DNA from: Bacteroidota bacterium
GTDB lineage: Bacteria; Bacteroidota; Bacteroidia; Chitinophagales; Chitinophagaceae
Assembly: GCA_018267915.1 (NCBI GenBank)
Contig: JAFDXN010000060.1
Location: forward strand, 1-64,000
DNA: 64,000 nucleotides
Reading direction: 5' to 3'
A program made the position numbers and the translations under genes. The notes beneath the pieces were generated by a model that searched no databases, was not told the DNA's origin, and saw only the letters and a program-made list of their open reading frames with translations. Each line of letters begins with the position of its first letter. Within the stretch, counting starts at the first letter, position 1. Shown piece by piece: positions 25,559-35,181 of this stretch.

Positions 25559-27139
25559 ATGAAAAAAACTGGATTGTTTCTATTCCTTATTATACTGTCG
25601 TGCAAACTATTTGCACAAGGTACACTTTCCGGCGATCTTATGTTAAATGCTAAGTTTTTCCAACGCGATACAAGTATTGGGGCAGCTAACAACCCCCTTT
25701 ACGATAACTACCTCAGTGGTGGCGAAGCCTGGCTTAGCCTTCGTTATAATTATAAAGGTTTTACAGCATTCCTGCGTACCGATGCGTTCCATAATTCTAA
25801 TCTTTATAATCCGACAACAGCAATGAGTGGTTTTGGCATCGGTGCCTGGAGCCTTAGCAAGGAATACAAAGGCCTTACCGTGACTGCCGGTTATATATAC
25901 GACCAGATAGGGAGCGGCATTCTCTTCCGATCCTATGAAGATCGCGGCCTGCTGCTGGATAACGCACTTGTTGGGCTTTCGTTAAAATACAAGGTGACTG
26001 ACAACATAACTGTAAAGGGTTTTACGGGACAGCAAAAGAACGTCGCTAATTTTAGCCGTTACAACCCTATTATCAAGGGCTTTGACGCGGAAGGCGATTT
26101 CGGCCTCGGTGGTAATGTACGCCTTGCACCCGGTATCGGTTTGATAAACCGCACGTTAGATCAGGGCTCAATGGATGCTGTAGTGTCCGCGATCAACTCG
26201 CAGGACGTTACTACGCGTTTTGTGCCAATGTACAATATGTACGCCTTTACGGGTTATAATACCTTAACCATAGGCGATTTTTCCTGGTATGCGGAAGGTG
26301 CCTACAAAACGCACGAAGCGATCGTAAATACCTCAAACCTGCTCATTGATAAACCTGGAAGCGTTTTATACAGCACCTTGAGCTATGCGCGCAAAGGTCT
26401 CGCCATTAATTTCGCCGCAAAGCGGACCGAGAAGTTTATTATGCGGACATCACCCAACGAAGTACTGATCCGCGGCCTGCTTAACTGGCAGCCCACCATC
26501 GCACACGTACGCACTCAACGCCTTATCTCAAGATATACGCCACCATCGCAGGACCTTTCTGAAGCTGCCGTTAGCGGAGACCTGATCGTTAACCCGAATG
26601 ATGATTGGTCTTTCACTTTCACAGGTATCCTCATCAATACACTGACAGGCGTAAAGCTTTATCGTGAAGGCTATTTTGAAGGTGAATGGCATGCCAATAC
26701 CCCATGGATCATCAATGCCGGTGTACAATATCTTCAGTACAACCAGGAACTTTACCAGGTGAAACCCGGCGTACCCTTAGTAGTAGCCGTAACCCCCTTT
26801 ACCGAGATCAGCTATCGCATCAATACACGGCATTCTCTCCGCCTGGAGGCACAGTATATGAACACGAAGCAGGATTATGGTTCCTGGGTATATGGTTTGC
26901 TGGAGTATGATATTGCACCCCACTTCTCGCTGGCTGCATCCGATATGTATAACTATGATCCAACCCCTGGCCACGAGGCTAACCATTATTACAGCATTTT
27001 TACTGCCTATACTACAGGCCCTCATCGCATAACACTAGCGTATGCCAAACAAGTTGATGGGATCAACTGTGCCGGCGGCGTTTGCCGTTACGAACCCGCG
27101 TTCAGTGGCGTCAAGCTGGGTATTACGACAACATTCTAG
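25559..27139 (+). CDS. DUF6029-like outer-membrane beta-barrel protein
   Basis: The 526-residue protein has a signal peptide (MKKTGLFLFLIILSCKLFAQ) and then a series of alternating amphipathic strands with aromatic residues (YNYKGFTAFLRTDAFHNSN, LTVTAGYIYDQIGSGI), consistent with a large outer-membrane barrel. The last strand ends FSGVKLGITTTF, with a terminal Phe typical of barrel proteins. Family resemblance to DUF6029 is from memory of Bacteroidota proteins next to TlpA-type thioredoxins, as here. Function unknown. One CAGGVC pair of cysteines may form a disulfide, perhaps made by the neighbouring thioredoxin-like protein. Three nt separate it from nadB, so they are co-transcribed. Confidence 0.75.
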   Translation: MKKTGLFLFLIILSCKLFAQGTLSGDLMLNAKFFQRDTSIGAANNPLYDNYLSGGEAWLSLRYNYKGFTAFLRTDAFHNSNLYNPTTAMSGFGIGAWSLSKEYKGLTVTAGYIYDQIGSGILFRSYEDRGLLLDNALVGLSLKYKVTDNITVKGFTGQQKNVANFSRYNPIIKGFDAEGDFGLGGNVRLAPGIGLINRTLDQGSMDAVVSAINSQDVTTRFVPMYNMYAFTGYNTLTIGDFSWYAEGAYKTHEAIVNTSNLLIDKPGSVLYSTLSYARKGLAINFAAKRTEKFIMRTSPNEVLIRGLLNWQPTIAHVRTQRLISRYTPPSQDLSEAAVSGDLIVNPNDDWSFTFTGILINTLTGVKLYREGYFEGEWHANTPWIINAGVQYLQYNQELYQVKPGVPLVVAVTPFTEISYRINTRHSLRLEAQYMNTKQDYGSWVYGLLEYDIAPHFSLAASDMYNYDPTPGHEANHYYSIFTAYTTGPHRITLAYAKQVDGINCAGGVCRYEPAFSGVKLGITTTF

Positions 27140-27142
27140 ACC

Positions 27143-28741
27143 ATGTTGAAAACAGATTTTCTGATCATCGGCTCCGGTATTGCAGGATTAACCTTTGCTG
27201 TAAAAACCGCACAGAGATTTCCGGAAACGACGATCACGATATTAACTAAGGTCAACACCGACGAAACCAATACGAAATACGCCCAGGGCGGTATCGCAGT
27301 AGTGAATGACCTGGAGCGCGATAGTTTTGAAAAGCATATAGAAGATACCCTGGTGGCCGGTGATGGGCTCTGCGATGTGAAAATCGTGGAGGCCGTGGTA
27401 AAAGAAGGCCCTGAGCGCGTGAACGAGATCATAGAATGGGGTGCCCGTTTTGACAAGGATTCTGTGGGCGAATACATGCGCGGCAAAGAAGGGGGCCACT
27501 CCGAATACCGGATATTGCACCACAAAGACGTAACCGGCCAGGAGATAGAGCGGGCACTGGTTGAAGAGGCAAAGAAGTTTCCTAATATCCAGATACACAA
27601 CCATTGGTTTGTTGTAGATATCATCACACAGCACCATCTTGGCTACCTCGTCACAAAGTCTACGCCGGATATCCAGTGTTATGGCGTATACGCGTTAAAC
27701 CTGCACAACAATAACATTGAGAAAATATTGGCTAAGGTAACGCTGATGGCATCGGGTGGAGTAGGGCAGGTGTATCGCACCACTACCAACCCCCGCATTG
27801 CCACCGGCGATGGTATCGCTATGGCCTATCGTGCCAAAGCGCGCATCGAAAATATGGAGTTCATCCAGTTCCATCCAACTGCATTATATGAGATTGGGGT
27901 AAGTCCCTCTTTCCTCATTACAGAGGCTGTGCGTGGAGATGGTGGCATCCTGCGAAATAAGGAAGGCGAGGCATTCATGCCGCGCTACGACGAACGGAAG
28001 GACCTCGCCCCCCGCGATGTGGTAGCAAGAGCCATAGATAGCGAAATGAAACGCACGGGTACCGAGCATGTGTACCTCGACTGCCGCCATATGGACCACG
28101 AAAAGTTCATAGCACACTTCCCGAATATCTTTGCGCGTTGCCAGGAGGCGGGAATAGATGTATTTACCCAGATGATACCGGTAGCTCCTGCAGCGCACTA
28201 TTGCTGTGGTGGTGTCAAGGTTGATGAGCACGGCCGCTCTTCTGTGAATAATTTATACGCCTGTGGTGAGTGCTCGAGTACCGGCCTACATGGAGCCAAT
28301 AGGCTTGCGTCCAACTCATTGCTTGAAGCCTTAGTATTCGCCCATCGCTGCTGCGAAGACGCGGCAAAAAAAATAAATGACATACCTTTTTGCGATGAAG
28401 TGCCGGATTGGAATGCGTCAGGCACTACCGACCCGAAGGAAATGATCCTTATAACACAAAGCCTGAAGGAATTGCAATCGGTGATGAGTGACTATGTAGG
28501 CATTGTGCGTAATAATGTTCGCCTCGATCGGGCCATGAAGCGCCTCGACCTGCTGCATGCCGAGACAGAAGAGCTTTACAAGAGCGCGACATTATCTCCA
28601 CAACTATGCGAGTTGCGTAACCTTATCACCATAGGTTATCTCATAGTAAAAAGTGCGCATTTTCGCAAAGAAAGCCGCGGCCTGCACTTCAATACCGATT
28701 ATCCGATGAAGAGCGATCTTTTACAGGATATCGTACTATGA
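27143..28741 (+). CDS. nadB: L-aspartate oxidase
   Basis: NadB oxidises L-aspartate to iminoaspartate, the first step of de novo NAD synthesis. The 532-residue flavoprotein has the N-terminal FAD motif FLIIGSGIAGLTFAVK and the substrate loop TNTKYAQGGIAVV. Further landmarks are EFIQFHPTALY, ITEAVRGDGGILRN (flavin and substrate site) and the conserved CGGVKVDEHGRSSVNNLYACGE, listed here in parts. nadA and nadC are not in the window. The start is the ATG 3 nt after the DUF6029-like gene. The stop overlaps the convergent ABC gene by 6 nt. Confidence 0.94.
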   Translation: MLKTDFLIIGSGIAGLTFAVKTAQRFPETTITILTKVNTDETNTKYAQGGIAVVNDLERDSFEKHIEDTLVAGDGLCDVKIVEAVVKEGPERVNEIIEWGARFDKDSVGEYMRGKEGGHSEYRILHHKDVTGQEIERALVEEAKKFPNIQIHNHWFVVDIITQHHLGYLVTKSTPDIQCYGVYALNLHNNNIEKILAKVTLMASGGVGQVYRTTTNPRIATGDGIAMAYRAKARIENMEFIQFHPTALYEIGVSPSFLITEAVRGDGGILRNKEGEAFMPRYDERKDLAPRDVVARAIDSEMKRTGTEHVYLDCRHMDHEKFIAHFPNIFARCQEAGIDVFTQMIPVAPAAHYCCGGVKVDEHGRSSVNNLYACGECSSTGLHGANRLASNSLLEALVFAHRCCEDAAKKINDIPFCDEVPDWNASGTTDPKEMILITQSLKELQSVMSDYVGIVRNNVRLDRAMKRLDLLHAETEELYKSATLSPQLCELRNLITIGYLIVKSAHFRKESRGLHFNTDYPMKSDLLQDIVL

Positions 28742-30537
28742 TAGCACGCTCCTGCCGTTTGTTGCAGGTACTCTTGTGTCTTTACGCTCGCCTATTTGCT
28801 GCCTCCACATCGCATAATACAACCCTTTCTCCTCCAGCAGCGACTGGTGGGTGCCGGTTTCGATAATATGGCCCTTCTCAAGCACGTAGATACGGTCGGC
28901 ATGCATGATCGTAGAAAGCCTGTGAGCGATCATGATGGTGATATGCTGCCGTAGCCCTGTAATGTTTCGGATGGTTGATGATATCTCTTCTTCCGTTAGG
29001 GAGTCCAGCGCCGAAGTAGCCTCGTCAAATATCATCAGTCTTGGGTTGCGCAGCAGGGCCCTCGCGATAGATAAACGCTGGCGTTCGCCCCCGGATAATT
29101 TCAGGCCGCCTTCGCCAATCATTGTGTCGATACCTTTTTCCGCACGGGCCAGCAGGTTTTGACAAGCTGCTTTATCCAGCGCCTCCTTTATGTCGGCATC
29201 ACTGGCGCCGGGATTTACAAAAAGCAGGTTTTCCTTTATTGTACCGGAGAACAGCTGAGTGTCTTGAGTCACTAATCCTATCTGACCGCGTAGTTCTTCG
29301 AAATCGATATTTTTTTCGTCATGTTCGTTATAGTACACATGTCCCTTGTTTGGATGGTACAAACCAACCAGCAACTTAACCATGGTAGTTTTTCCCGAGC
29401 CGGAAGGGCCAACGAAAGCCACAGTTTCACCTACTTTCACCTTGAAGGAAATATCTTCCAATGCCGGGCGATTGGCTGAGTTATGTTGAAAAGTGACGTA
29501 TTCAAAGCGCAGGCTATCGATATCGTTTAGCGGCACCGGATTGGGCGCCTTGTACTCAGCGGGCTTTTTCATCAAGTCCTGCAGGTTATTCAGCGATGCT
29601 TCCGCTTCCCTGTAGGCCATTAACACAGAGCCTATTTCCTGCATCGGTCCGAATATGAAGAAAGAATAGAACATCAAGGTCAGATACTGTCCCGGCGTGA
29701 TCGAGCCCTGGAATATGAAGTATAGCAAGCAGAGCACTATGCATTGCCTCAGGAAGTTTACGCATGTACCCTGGATAAAAGAGATAGCCCGTAGGCTGCG
29801 TACCTTTTTCAGTTCCAGCCTTAATATCTTGATCGTAGTTGCATTCAAGCGGCGTATTTCCTGCCCGGTAAGGCCCAGGCTTTTCACCAACTCTATATTG
29901 CGCAGCGATTCTGTGGTTGATCCTGCCAATGAATTGGTTTCTGCTGTAATGGTTTTCTGTATGCCTTTGATACGTTTGCTCAGCAGGTTGGTAAGTGTGC
30001 CCAGCGCTATAGCACCTCCCATATACATTACCACAAGCCACGAGTTGAGACTAAGGGCATAAACGATCACGAATACAAGACCCACCAGTATTGTGAAGAG
30101 CACATTTACAAAAAGTGTCATAAAGCGCTCACAATCCGTACGCACCTTTTGAAGGATGGACAGTGTTTCGCCGCTGCGTTGATCTTCAAAATCCTGGTAA
30201 GGTAGCTGGAGCGCATGTCGCAGGCTGTCCGTATACAGGCTGGCGCCGAACTTTTGTATGATCACATTAACGACATAGTCCTGGAAGGCTTTAGCTATAC
30301 GCGACACCATGGCCACGCCGATCAGCAAACCGATCATCCCTATAGCACCCCACAAATACTCGCTTAATTCACGCACAGCTCCCCGGCGCCTTTATGTGGA
30401 TGATTCACATAGCCATCAAGCAGTTTACCACCTATCATAGGGTCAAACAGTGAGAAAACCTGGTTGATCGCCGCCAGCACAAGCGCTAAAACAATAAGCC
30501 CCTTGTACTTGCTTAAATATTGTAAGAGTAATTTCAT
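28736..30537 (-). pseudogene. ABC exporter split by a frameshift near 30385
   Basis: Two overlapping reading frames together make one half-transporter. The N-terminal piece starts at the ATG at 30537 (MKLLLQYLSKYKGLIVLALVL) and runs to a stop at 30364-30366. The C-terminal piece continues as RELSEYLWGAIGMIGLLIGVAMVSR in another frame. A single inserted base in the GGGG run around 30391-30394 would join them as KGAGGAVRELSEY. The 546-residue C-terminal piece keeps Walker A (VGPSGSGKTTMVKLL), signature LSGGERQRLSIARALL, Walker B LMIFDEATSALD and H-loop IAHRLST. The intact remainder suggests a very recent mutation or a sequence error. It is the last gene of a minus-strand operon after the NUDIX gene. 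Confidence 0.8.
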
Positions 30538-30598
30538 AATATCCTGTAAAGGTAAGGTCTTTGTATTGAGCCCTTGTTGATGATGCGTTAAGCTTTTT

Positions 30599-31021
30599 CT
30601 ATATCTTCTTAGATACAAACAATTTGTGCAGCTTATCACCTACTATTCTGTCGATGGGGAGGCTGAACGTATCGGCATTTAGCGTGCCCAATTCCATCCA
30701 ATAGGTACGTTCGTTCGGTATATGGTTCACTATTTCCACCGGTATATCGCCCCCAACCAAATAGTAAATGCTGATCACCTGTGAATTATCAAAGGCTGAT
30801 GGCTGGAAAAAATCTGTAGTATAAAAATGCTCCTGCACATCTATATCAAGGCCCAACTCTTCGCGAAACTCCCGTTTCAGGCAATCTATGGTTCCCTCGC
30901 CAAAGTGAAGGCCACCACCGGGAAATTTGATCATCTTTTTTCCTTTAATGATCTCTTCGTTCACCAGCAGCCGCTGATCGTGTATCCACACGCCGTAAAC
31001 CCGCACGTTAAATCCCTCCAT
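30599..31021 (-). CDS. NUDIX hydrolase
   Basis: The 140-residue protein cleaves a nucleoside-diphosphate-linked compound. The Nudix box is G(5)E(7)REUxEExGU and is complete: GLHFGE, then GTIDCLK, then REFREELGLDI at about residues 36-59. LVNEEIIKGKKMIKFPGGG precedes it. The C-terminal half (YLVGGDIPVE, YWMELGTLN) has no recognisable substrate motif, so the substrate is open (sugar nucleotide, dNTP or a damaged nucleotide). It is one nt away from the lipoprotein stop and in one operon with it and the ABC exporter. Confidence 0.88.
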   Translation of the reverse strand: MEGFNVRVYGVWIHDQRLLVNEEIIKGKKMIKFPGGGLHFGEGTIDCLKREFREELGLDIDVQEHFYTTDFFQPSAFDNSQVISIYYLVGGDIPVEIVNHIPNERTYWMELGTLNADTFSLPIDRIVGDKLHKLFVSKKI

Positions 31022-31022
31022 A

Positions 31023-31733
31023 TTAGTTGATATTTAAACCTATCGCCAGGCCCAGCCAAAGCTTATTTTGATAGATCCAGTATATATGGTTCCGGTCAAA
31101 GAGATGATCGGTCCCCACAGTTATTCCAAAATTCAGGTTCTCCACAGCCGCAGTTATTCCTAAGCCCTTGATGAAAACCAGCCCTTCATACTCTATGCTT
31201 ATTTTGTTCTCGGTTACATACTGGTTCATATCTGTACTGCCCAGTCCCAATATGAGCCCCGCACTTAGGCCAAAATGGCTCAGTTTGCGGGTGTACACGT
31301 CTAATGGGTTTCTTTCGTAGTTCAGCTGGTATTTGTCAGTTCTGTAACCTACATATACAGCGCCGTTGTAGGTTACATTTAGCTGGTTGGGGAAGTTCCT
31401 TGTGGCTGGCCGGTATTTGAACGGTATCGTTAATACATCGACATCAAAAGAAGGCTGGTAAAGATTATCGACTATCTCGTCTTCCTTACCCAATTCTTTC
31501 ATGATCGGCGTGTATTTGGTCTTATTACTCGTGTCGAATGTGTATTTCTTTCCATGCTTGCTAGTTACCTCCACAGCTATCGTTGTATCTCCTTCCGTAC
31601 TCACATACACCCGGTCGGGTTTTAGCAGACTGGTGCGATACACGCCGTCGTTCAGCCTGAATTTAGCTGTTTTGTTTATTACTGAGCACCCGGTTAGGGC
31701 CCACAGGCTTGCATAAAGCAGTATTCTCTTCAA
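31023..31733 (-). CDS. Predicted lipoprotein of unknown function
   Basis: The 236-residue protein has a lipobox-containing signal peptide: MKRILLYASLWALTGC, with Cys16 as lipid attachment site. The rest has an N-terminal domain containing TTIAVEVTSKHGKKYTFDT and a C-terminal half (about 105-236) that looks beta-rich with glycine-spaced strands (GLSAGLILGLGS, GITVGTDHLFDR, LWLGLAIGLNIN). I recognise no family. It heads the minus-strand operon with the NUDIX and ABC genes. An outer-membrane lipoprotein with a small barrel-like domain is a guess. Confidence 0.75.
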   Translation of the reverse strand: MKRILLYASLWALTGCSVINKTAKFRLNDGVYRTSLLKPDRVYVSTEGDTTIAVEVTSKHGKKYTFDTSNKTKYTPIMKELGKEDEIVDNLYQPSFDVDVLTIPFKYRPATRNFPNQLNVTYNGAVYVGYRTDKYQLNYERNPLDVYTRKLSHFGLSAGLILGLGSTDMNQYVTENKISIEYEGLVFIKGLGITAAVENLNFGITVGTDHLFDRNHIYWIYQNKLWLGLAIGLNIN

Positions 31734-31833
31734 GAGCGGTGATATTTTCCATCATGAAAATAGGACATTATGCCATTGCTTCGTATCATATTTAATAAAA
31801 CACGTTCCCGTACTTAATTTGCGGCTATCTGTT

Positions 31834-31841
31834 TATTTTTG
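31834..31841 (+). promoter_or_regulatory. -7 box of fbp
   Basis: TATTTTTG, a TAnnTTTG match, lies 20 nt before the fbp ATG at 31862. The nearest TTTG (31818-31821) is only 12 nt upstream and so is not a usual -33 box. Confidence 0.45.
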
Positions 31842-31861
31842 CATGAGTAACAAACGACATA

Positions 31862-32884
31862 ATGCCTAACCGTAAATTAATGACTCTGGATGAGTTCACT
31901 ATCCAGGAAACGAGAAAATTCCCGCAGGCCACAGGTGAGCTTTCGGCCCTGCTGCGCGATATTGGCCTTGCATGCAAGATAATTAACAAGCAAGTGCTCA
32001 AAGCGGGCCTGGTCGATATACTGGGCAAGCATGGTGCTACGAATGTGCAGGGTGAAGAGCAGATGAAGCTGGATGTCTATTCGAATGAGACCCTTATTAA
32101 CGTCCTCCGCAATGCTGCCGATTGCGCAGGTGTAGCCTCGGAGGAGAATGACGATCACGTTTGTTACGATGATGAGTTTTCCAATAACTCTAAATACGTG
32201 GTGCTCTTCGACCCGCTCGATGGATCTTCAAATATTGATGTCAATGCACCCATAGGGACCATATTTTCCATCTACCGCCGCGTGAGCGAATTAGGAAAGC
32301 CGTGTACGATGGAAGATTTTCTGCAACCGGGCCGCCAACTGATGGCAGCGGGCTATGTGATATACGGTTCGAGCACCATGATGGTATACGCCACCAAGCT
32401 GAGCGTGAATGGCTTTACGCTTGAACCATCTATCGGCGAATTTTGCCTCTCACATCCAAATATAAAATGTCCCGAGAACGGAAAGATCTACTCTATCAAC
32501 CAGGGCAATACCTGTAAGTACGACGATGGTATGAAGGCTTTCCTCGACTATTGCATGGAAAACAAAAAGGAAGAGGGGCGCCCTTACTCCCACCGTTATA
32601 TCGGTTCGATGGTGGCCGACATGCACCGCACGCTTATCAAAGGTGGCATCTTCATGTACCCCGCCGATAAAAGTTCACCCAAAGGCAAGCTGCGACTGCA
32701 ATACGAATGCAACCCAATGGCTTTCCTGGTGGAGGCCGCCGGCGGCATCGCCGACACAGGTTACGGCAGTGTGCTGGACGTTGAACCACAGGAGCTGCAT
32801 CAGCGCGTGCCAATCTATATAGGGTCGAAAAATATGGTAAAGAAGGCGCTCGAGTTCGCTGGTACTAAAGAGAGTATAGCCTGA
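31862..32884 (+). CDS. fbp: Fructose-1,6-bisphosphatase class I
   Basis: FBPase hydrolyses fructose 1,6-bisphosphate to fructose 6-phosphate, a committed step of gluconeogenesis. The 340-residue protein carries the catalytic core: VLFDPLDGSSNIDVNAPIGTIFSIY, the metal-binding DPLDGS motif (about residues 117-122), and RYIGSMVADMHRTLIKGGIFMYP. KLRLQYECNPMAFLVEAAGG and EPQELHQRVPIYIGS complete the C-terminal half. Length and motifs are those of the class I enzyme. It is monocistronic, with a hairpin terminator at 32905-32934. Confidence 0.96.
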   Translation: MPNRKLMTLDEFTIQETRKFPQATGELSALLRDIGLACKIINKQVLKAGLVDILGKHGATNVQGEEQMKLDVYSNETLINVLRNAADCAGVASEENDDHVCYDDEFSNNSKYVVLFDPLDGSSNIDVNAPIGTIFSIYRRVSELGKPCTMEDFLQPGRQLMAAGYVIYGSSTMMVYATKLSVNGFTLEPSIGEFCLSHPNIKCPENGKIYSINQGNTCKYDDGMKAFLDYCMENKKEEGRPYSHRYIGSMVADMHRTLIKGGIFMYPADKSSPKGKLRLQYECNPMAFLVEAAGGIADTGYGSVLDVEPQELHQRVPIYIGSKNMVKKALEFAGTKESIA

Positions 32885-32904
32885 CGAAAGCTTTTACAAC
32901 TTCG

Positions 32905-32934
32905 TGCCCGGTAGATATTTTTACCGGGCATTTT
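32905..32934 (+). terminator. Terminator of fbp
   Basis: TGCCCGGTA (32905-32913) pairs with TACCGGGCA (32922-32930), followed by TTTTG. The remaining sequence to the next gene at 33150 shows no further feature except a -7-like box. Confidence 0.8.
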
Positions 32935-33132
32935 GTCACCTCAATAGAAGCCTTGGCAACATCCTCGGCCATTGGTCCTTATCGTTCTTCCTGCCAGTGG
33001 TAGCCAGATCCTATCCGATGATCGGTGTCACAACCGTACTTGTGCTGACGGCAATAACTGCTCGCACGGGTTGTTCAGAAAGAAGCAATGAGACCTCTGT
33101 ATGTTAATGAAGGAACAACGATAAATAAATAT

Positions 33133-33140
33133 TAGTTTCG
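33133..33140 (+). promoter_or_regulatory. -7-like box TAGTTTCG, close to the start of the alpha/beta hydrolase gene
   Basis: TAGTTTCG is the TAnnTTCG variant. It ends 9 nt before the ATG at 33150, which implies a very short or absent leader. Confidence 0.3.
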
Positions 33141-33149
33141 TTCCGCAAT

Positions 33150-34586
33150 ATGAAAAAGTATTTCCTCACAATATTCCTGCTATCCCTGGCGTTTGCGGAC
33201 GGCCACGCCCAAAATAATTTCGTCGGCAACTGGCTGGGCAAGCTGAGGGTCGGCAGAGATCTGCGCATCGTCTTCCATGTCAGCGATAGCGGAGGTAAGT
33301 TCTCCGCTACGATGGATAGCCCGGATCAAAGCGCTAAAGATATTCCCTGCTCCGCGGTTACCGTACTGGGTGACAGTATCGCTATTGAGATGAGCAATAT
33401 CCATGGACTTTATTCAGGAAAGATGACGGACTCTGTTACTTTGACCGGTACCTGGTCACAGTCCGGCCATACACTCCCTATGGAGCTGAAAAAAGTGACC
33501 GAAGTGCCCGAAGTATTGGCAGCGCCACGTTCAGGACGCCCGCAGACGCCTCAACCTCCTTTCGACTACGAGGTGCGGGATGTGATCTACAACAATGCTG
33601 ATAAGAGCATTCAATATGGTGCAACGATCACCATACCTAAAGGCAAAGGTCCCTTTCCCGCTGTGCTGCTTATAACAGGGTCGGGTCAGCAAAATCGTGA
33701 CGAAGAGATCTTTGGGCATAAACCCTTTGCAGTGATCGCCGACTATCTGACGAAGAACGGCTACCTGGTAATGCGAGTGGATGATCGTGGCGTTGGCAAA
33801 ACCACAGGCAACCTTGACACAGCAACGACAGAAGACTTTGCGAAGGATGCAACGGTAAGTTTCGAATACATGAAGACATTGCCCGAAGCCAACAGGAAAC
33901 ACCTCGGCCTGATGGGCCACAGCGAGGGTGGTATGATAGCGGAAATGATCGCTGCTGAAAGGAAGGATGTTGATTTCGTGGTGCTGTTAGCAGGCCCGGG
34001 TGTGCGCACCACAATGCTGATGGAAGAGCAAAACTCGGCGTATATGGCCAGCCTGGGCATACCCCAGGCAGCTATAGATAAATACAAACCACTTTACAGC
34101 AGTATCGCCCACGACATCATTTACAGCAAAGACAGCGCCCAGGCCTATACCGCATTAAAAAACCATATCGACCTTTGGGTGAAGCAGACAGATTCAGCTT
34201 CAGTTTCGGTTACAACCGGCATCCGCGACACTGAAAGTAAAGAAGAGTTTCTCGATGCGGCCATACGGACCTATTCAAACAGGTGGTACAGGTATTTCCT
34301 TTCATTCGATCCTAAACCCTACCTTAAACGCATGTCGTGCAAAGTACTTGCTTTGGATGGTGACAAAGACATACAGGTGGTCTCACGCTCTAATCTCGCA
34401 GGCATACGCATCGGCCTGTCCGAAAGTAAAAGCAAAGTGGTCGTTACAAAAGAAATGAAAGGTCTGAATCACCTTTTCCAGACCTGCACGAAATGTACTG
34501 TGGAGGAATATGCTGAGCTCGAAGAAACTTTTTCCCCAACCGCGCTTGCCCTCATTGTCGACTGGCTGGATAAGAATGTGAAATAA
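33150..34586 (+). CDS. Secreted alpha/beta hydrolase
   Basis: The 478-residue protein has a signal peptide (MKKYFLTIFLLSLAFADGHA), a beta-rich N-terminal domain of about 120 residues containing WLGKLRVGRDLRIVFHV, and a C-terminal alpha/beta hydrolase domain. The nucleophile is Ser258 in LMGHSEGGMIAEM. VLLITGSGQQNRDEE is the oxyanion-loop region and VMRVDDRGVGKTTG precedes it; VLALDGDKDIQV and KGLNHLFQ provide the Asp and His. Family members are esterases or peptidases; substrate unknown. Exported to the periplasm or beyond. A short leader is predicted from the box at 33133. Confidence 0.85.
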   Translation: MKKYFLTIFLLSLAFADGHAQNNFVGNWLGKLRVGRDLRIVFHVSDSGGKFSATMDSPDQSAKDIPCSAVTVLGDSIAIEMSNIHGLYSGKMTDSVTLTGTWSQSGHTLPMELKKVTEVPEVLAAPRSGRPQTPQPPFDYEVRDVIYNNADKSIQYGATITIPKGKGPFPAVLLITGSGQQNRDEEIFGHKPFAVIADYLTKNGYLVMRVDDRGVGKTTGNLDTATTEDFAKDATVSFEYMKTLPEANRKHLGLMGHSEGGMIAEMIAAERKDVDFVVLLAGPGVRTTMLMEEQNSAYMASLGIPQAAIDKYKPLYSSIAHDIIYSKDSAQAYTALKNHIDLWVKQTDSASVSVTTGIRDTESKEEFLDAAIRTYSNRWYRYFLSFDPKPYLKRMSCKVLALDGDKDIQVVSRSNLAGIRIGLSESKSKVVVTKEMKGLNHLFQTCTKCTVEEYAELEETFSPTALALIVDWLDKNVK

Positions 34587-34626
34587 GTTTCTTTTTTTGT
34601 ATGTTTCGATACAAACATTGAAATTT

Positions 34627-35181
34627 ATGAGCCCCCGCAGCATTTTTATGATCATCTTAAGGGTAATGGGTCTGCTAATTCTTAAGGATATATTATTCGA
34701 GGCTATCGGCATCATCGCCCTATTTTTTAACGGCACCTATGGCGATACAAATGAATTAGTGTGGCGATTTGCTTTGCTCTTGATCGTTCTTGTTGCATAC
34801 TATGGCGTTTTCCATTTATTAATGTTCAAAACCGGGACTGTAATCGATCGCCTGAAGCTAGACGATGGGTTTGAGAAGGAAGACTTTTCGTTTTTTGAAA
34901 AGAAGCAGGCTGAAGTTGATCACTTTGCTTTGCTCAATCTTGCGCTCCTTATCATTGGACTATACATGTTTATCAATGAGATTCCGATGTTGATCCGGGT
35001 AGTTAGCGGATACAACCGCACCGACTTGTATAGTGTGAACACGGCAAGCGGCACGTCCTTGCTGACGACAATTGTAAAGTTGATATTAGGATATGTTCTT
35101 GTTGCCGGGCACATACCTATTTCCAATTTTATCGTAAGCCGGTGGAAGCAAAATGTTGGGGATAAGAAAGAAGGCGTTTAG
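34627..35181 (+). CDS. Membrane protein of unknown function
   Basis: The 184-residue protein, starting at the ATG at 34627, has four hydrophobic segments (around IILRVMGLLILKDILF, FALLLIVLVAYYGVFHLLM, FALLNLALLIIGLYMFI and TTIVKLILGYVLVAGHI). A charged loop FEKEDFSFFEKKQAEVDH follows the second segment. I recognise no family. The upstream TTG at 34597 would add ten residues but its position right after the previous gene makes it less convincing. The stop overlaps the convergent HEAT-like gene by 4 nt. Confidence 0.7.
   Translation: MSPRSIFMIILRVMGLLILKDILFEAIGIIALFFNGTYGDTNELVWRFALLLIVLVAYYGVFHLLMFKTGTVIDRLKLDDGFEKEDFSFFEKKQAEVDHFALLNLALLIIGLYMFINEIPMLIRVVSGYNRTDLYSVNTASGTSLLTTIVKLILGYVLVAGHIPISNFIVSRWKQNVGDKKEGV

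Noticed and set aside
31843..31869. Eight-codon ORF MSNKRHNA overlapping the fbp start
   Set aside because: It is short and has no special amino-acid bias; a chance ATG in the leader explains it.
32904..33107. 67-codon ORF in the fbp to hydrolase gap
   Set aside because: It begins inside the fbp terminator hairpin, has no promoter and no similarity to known proteins.
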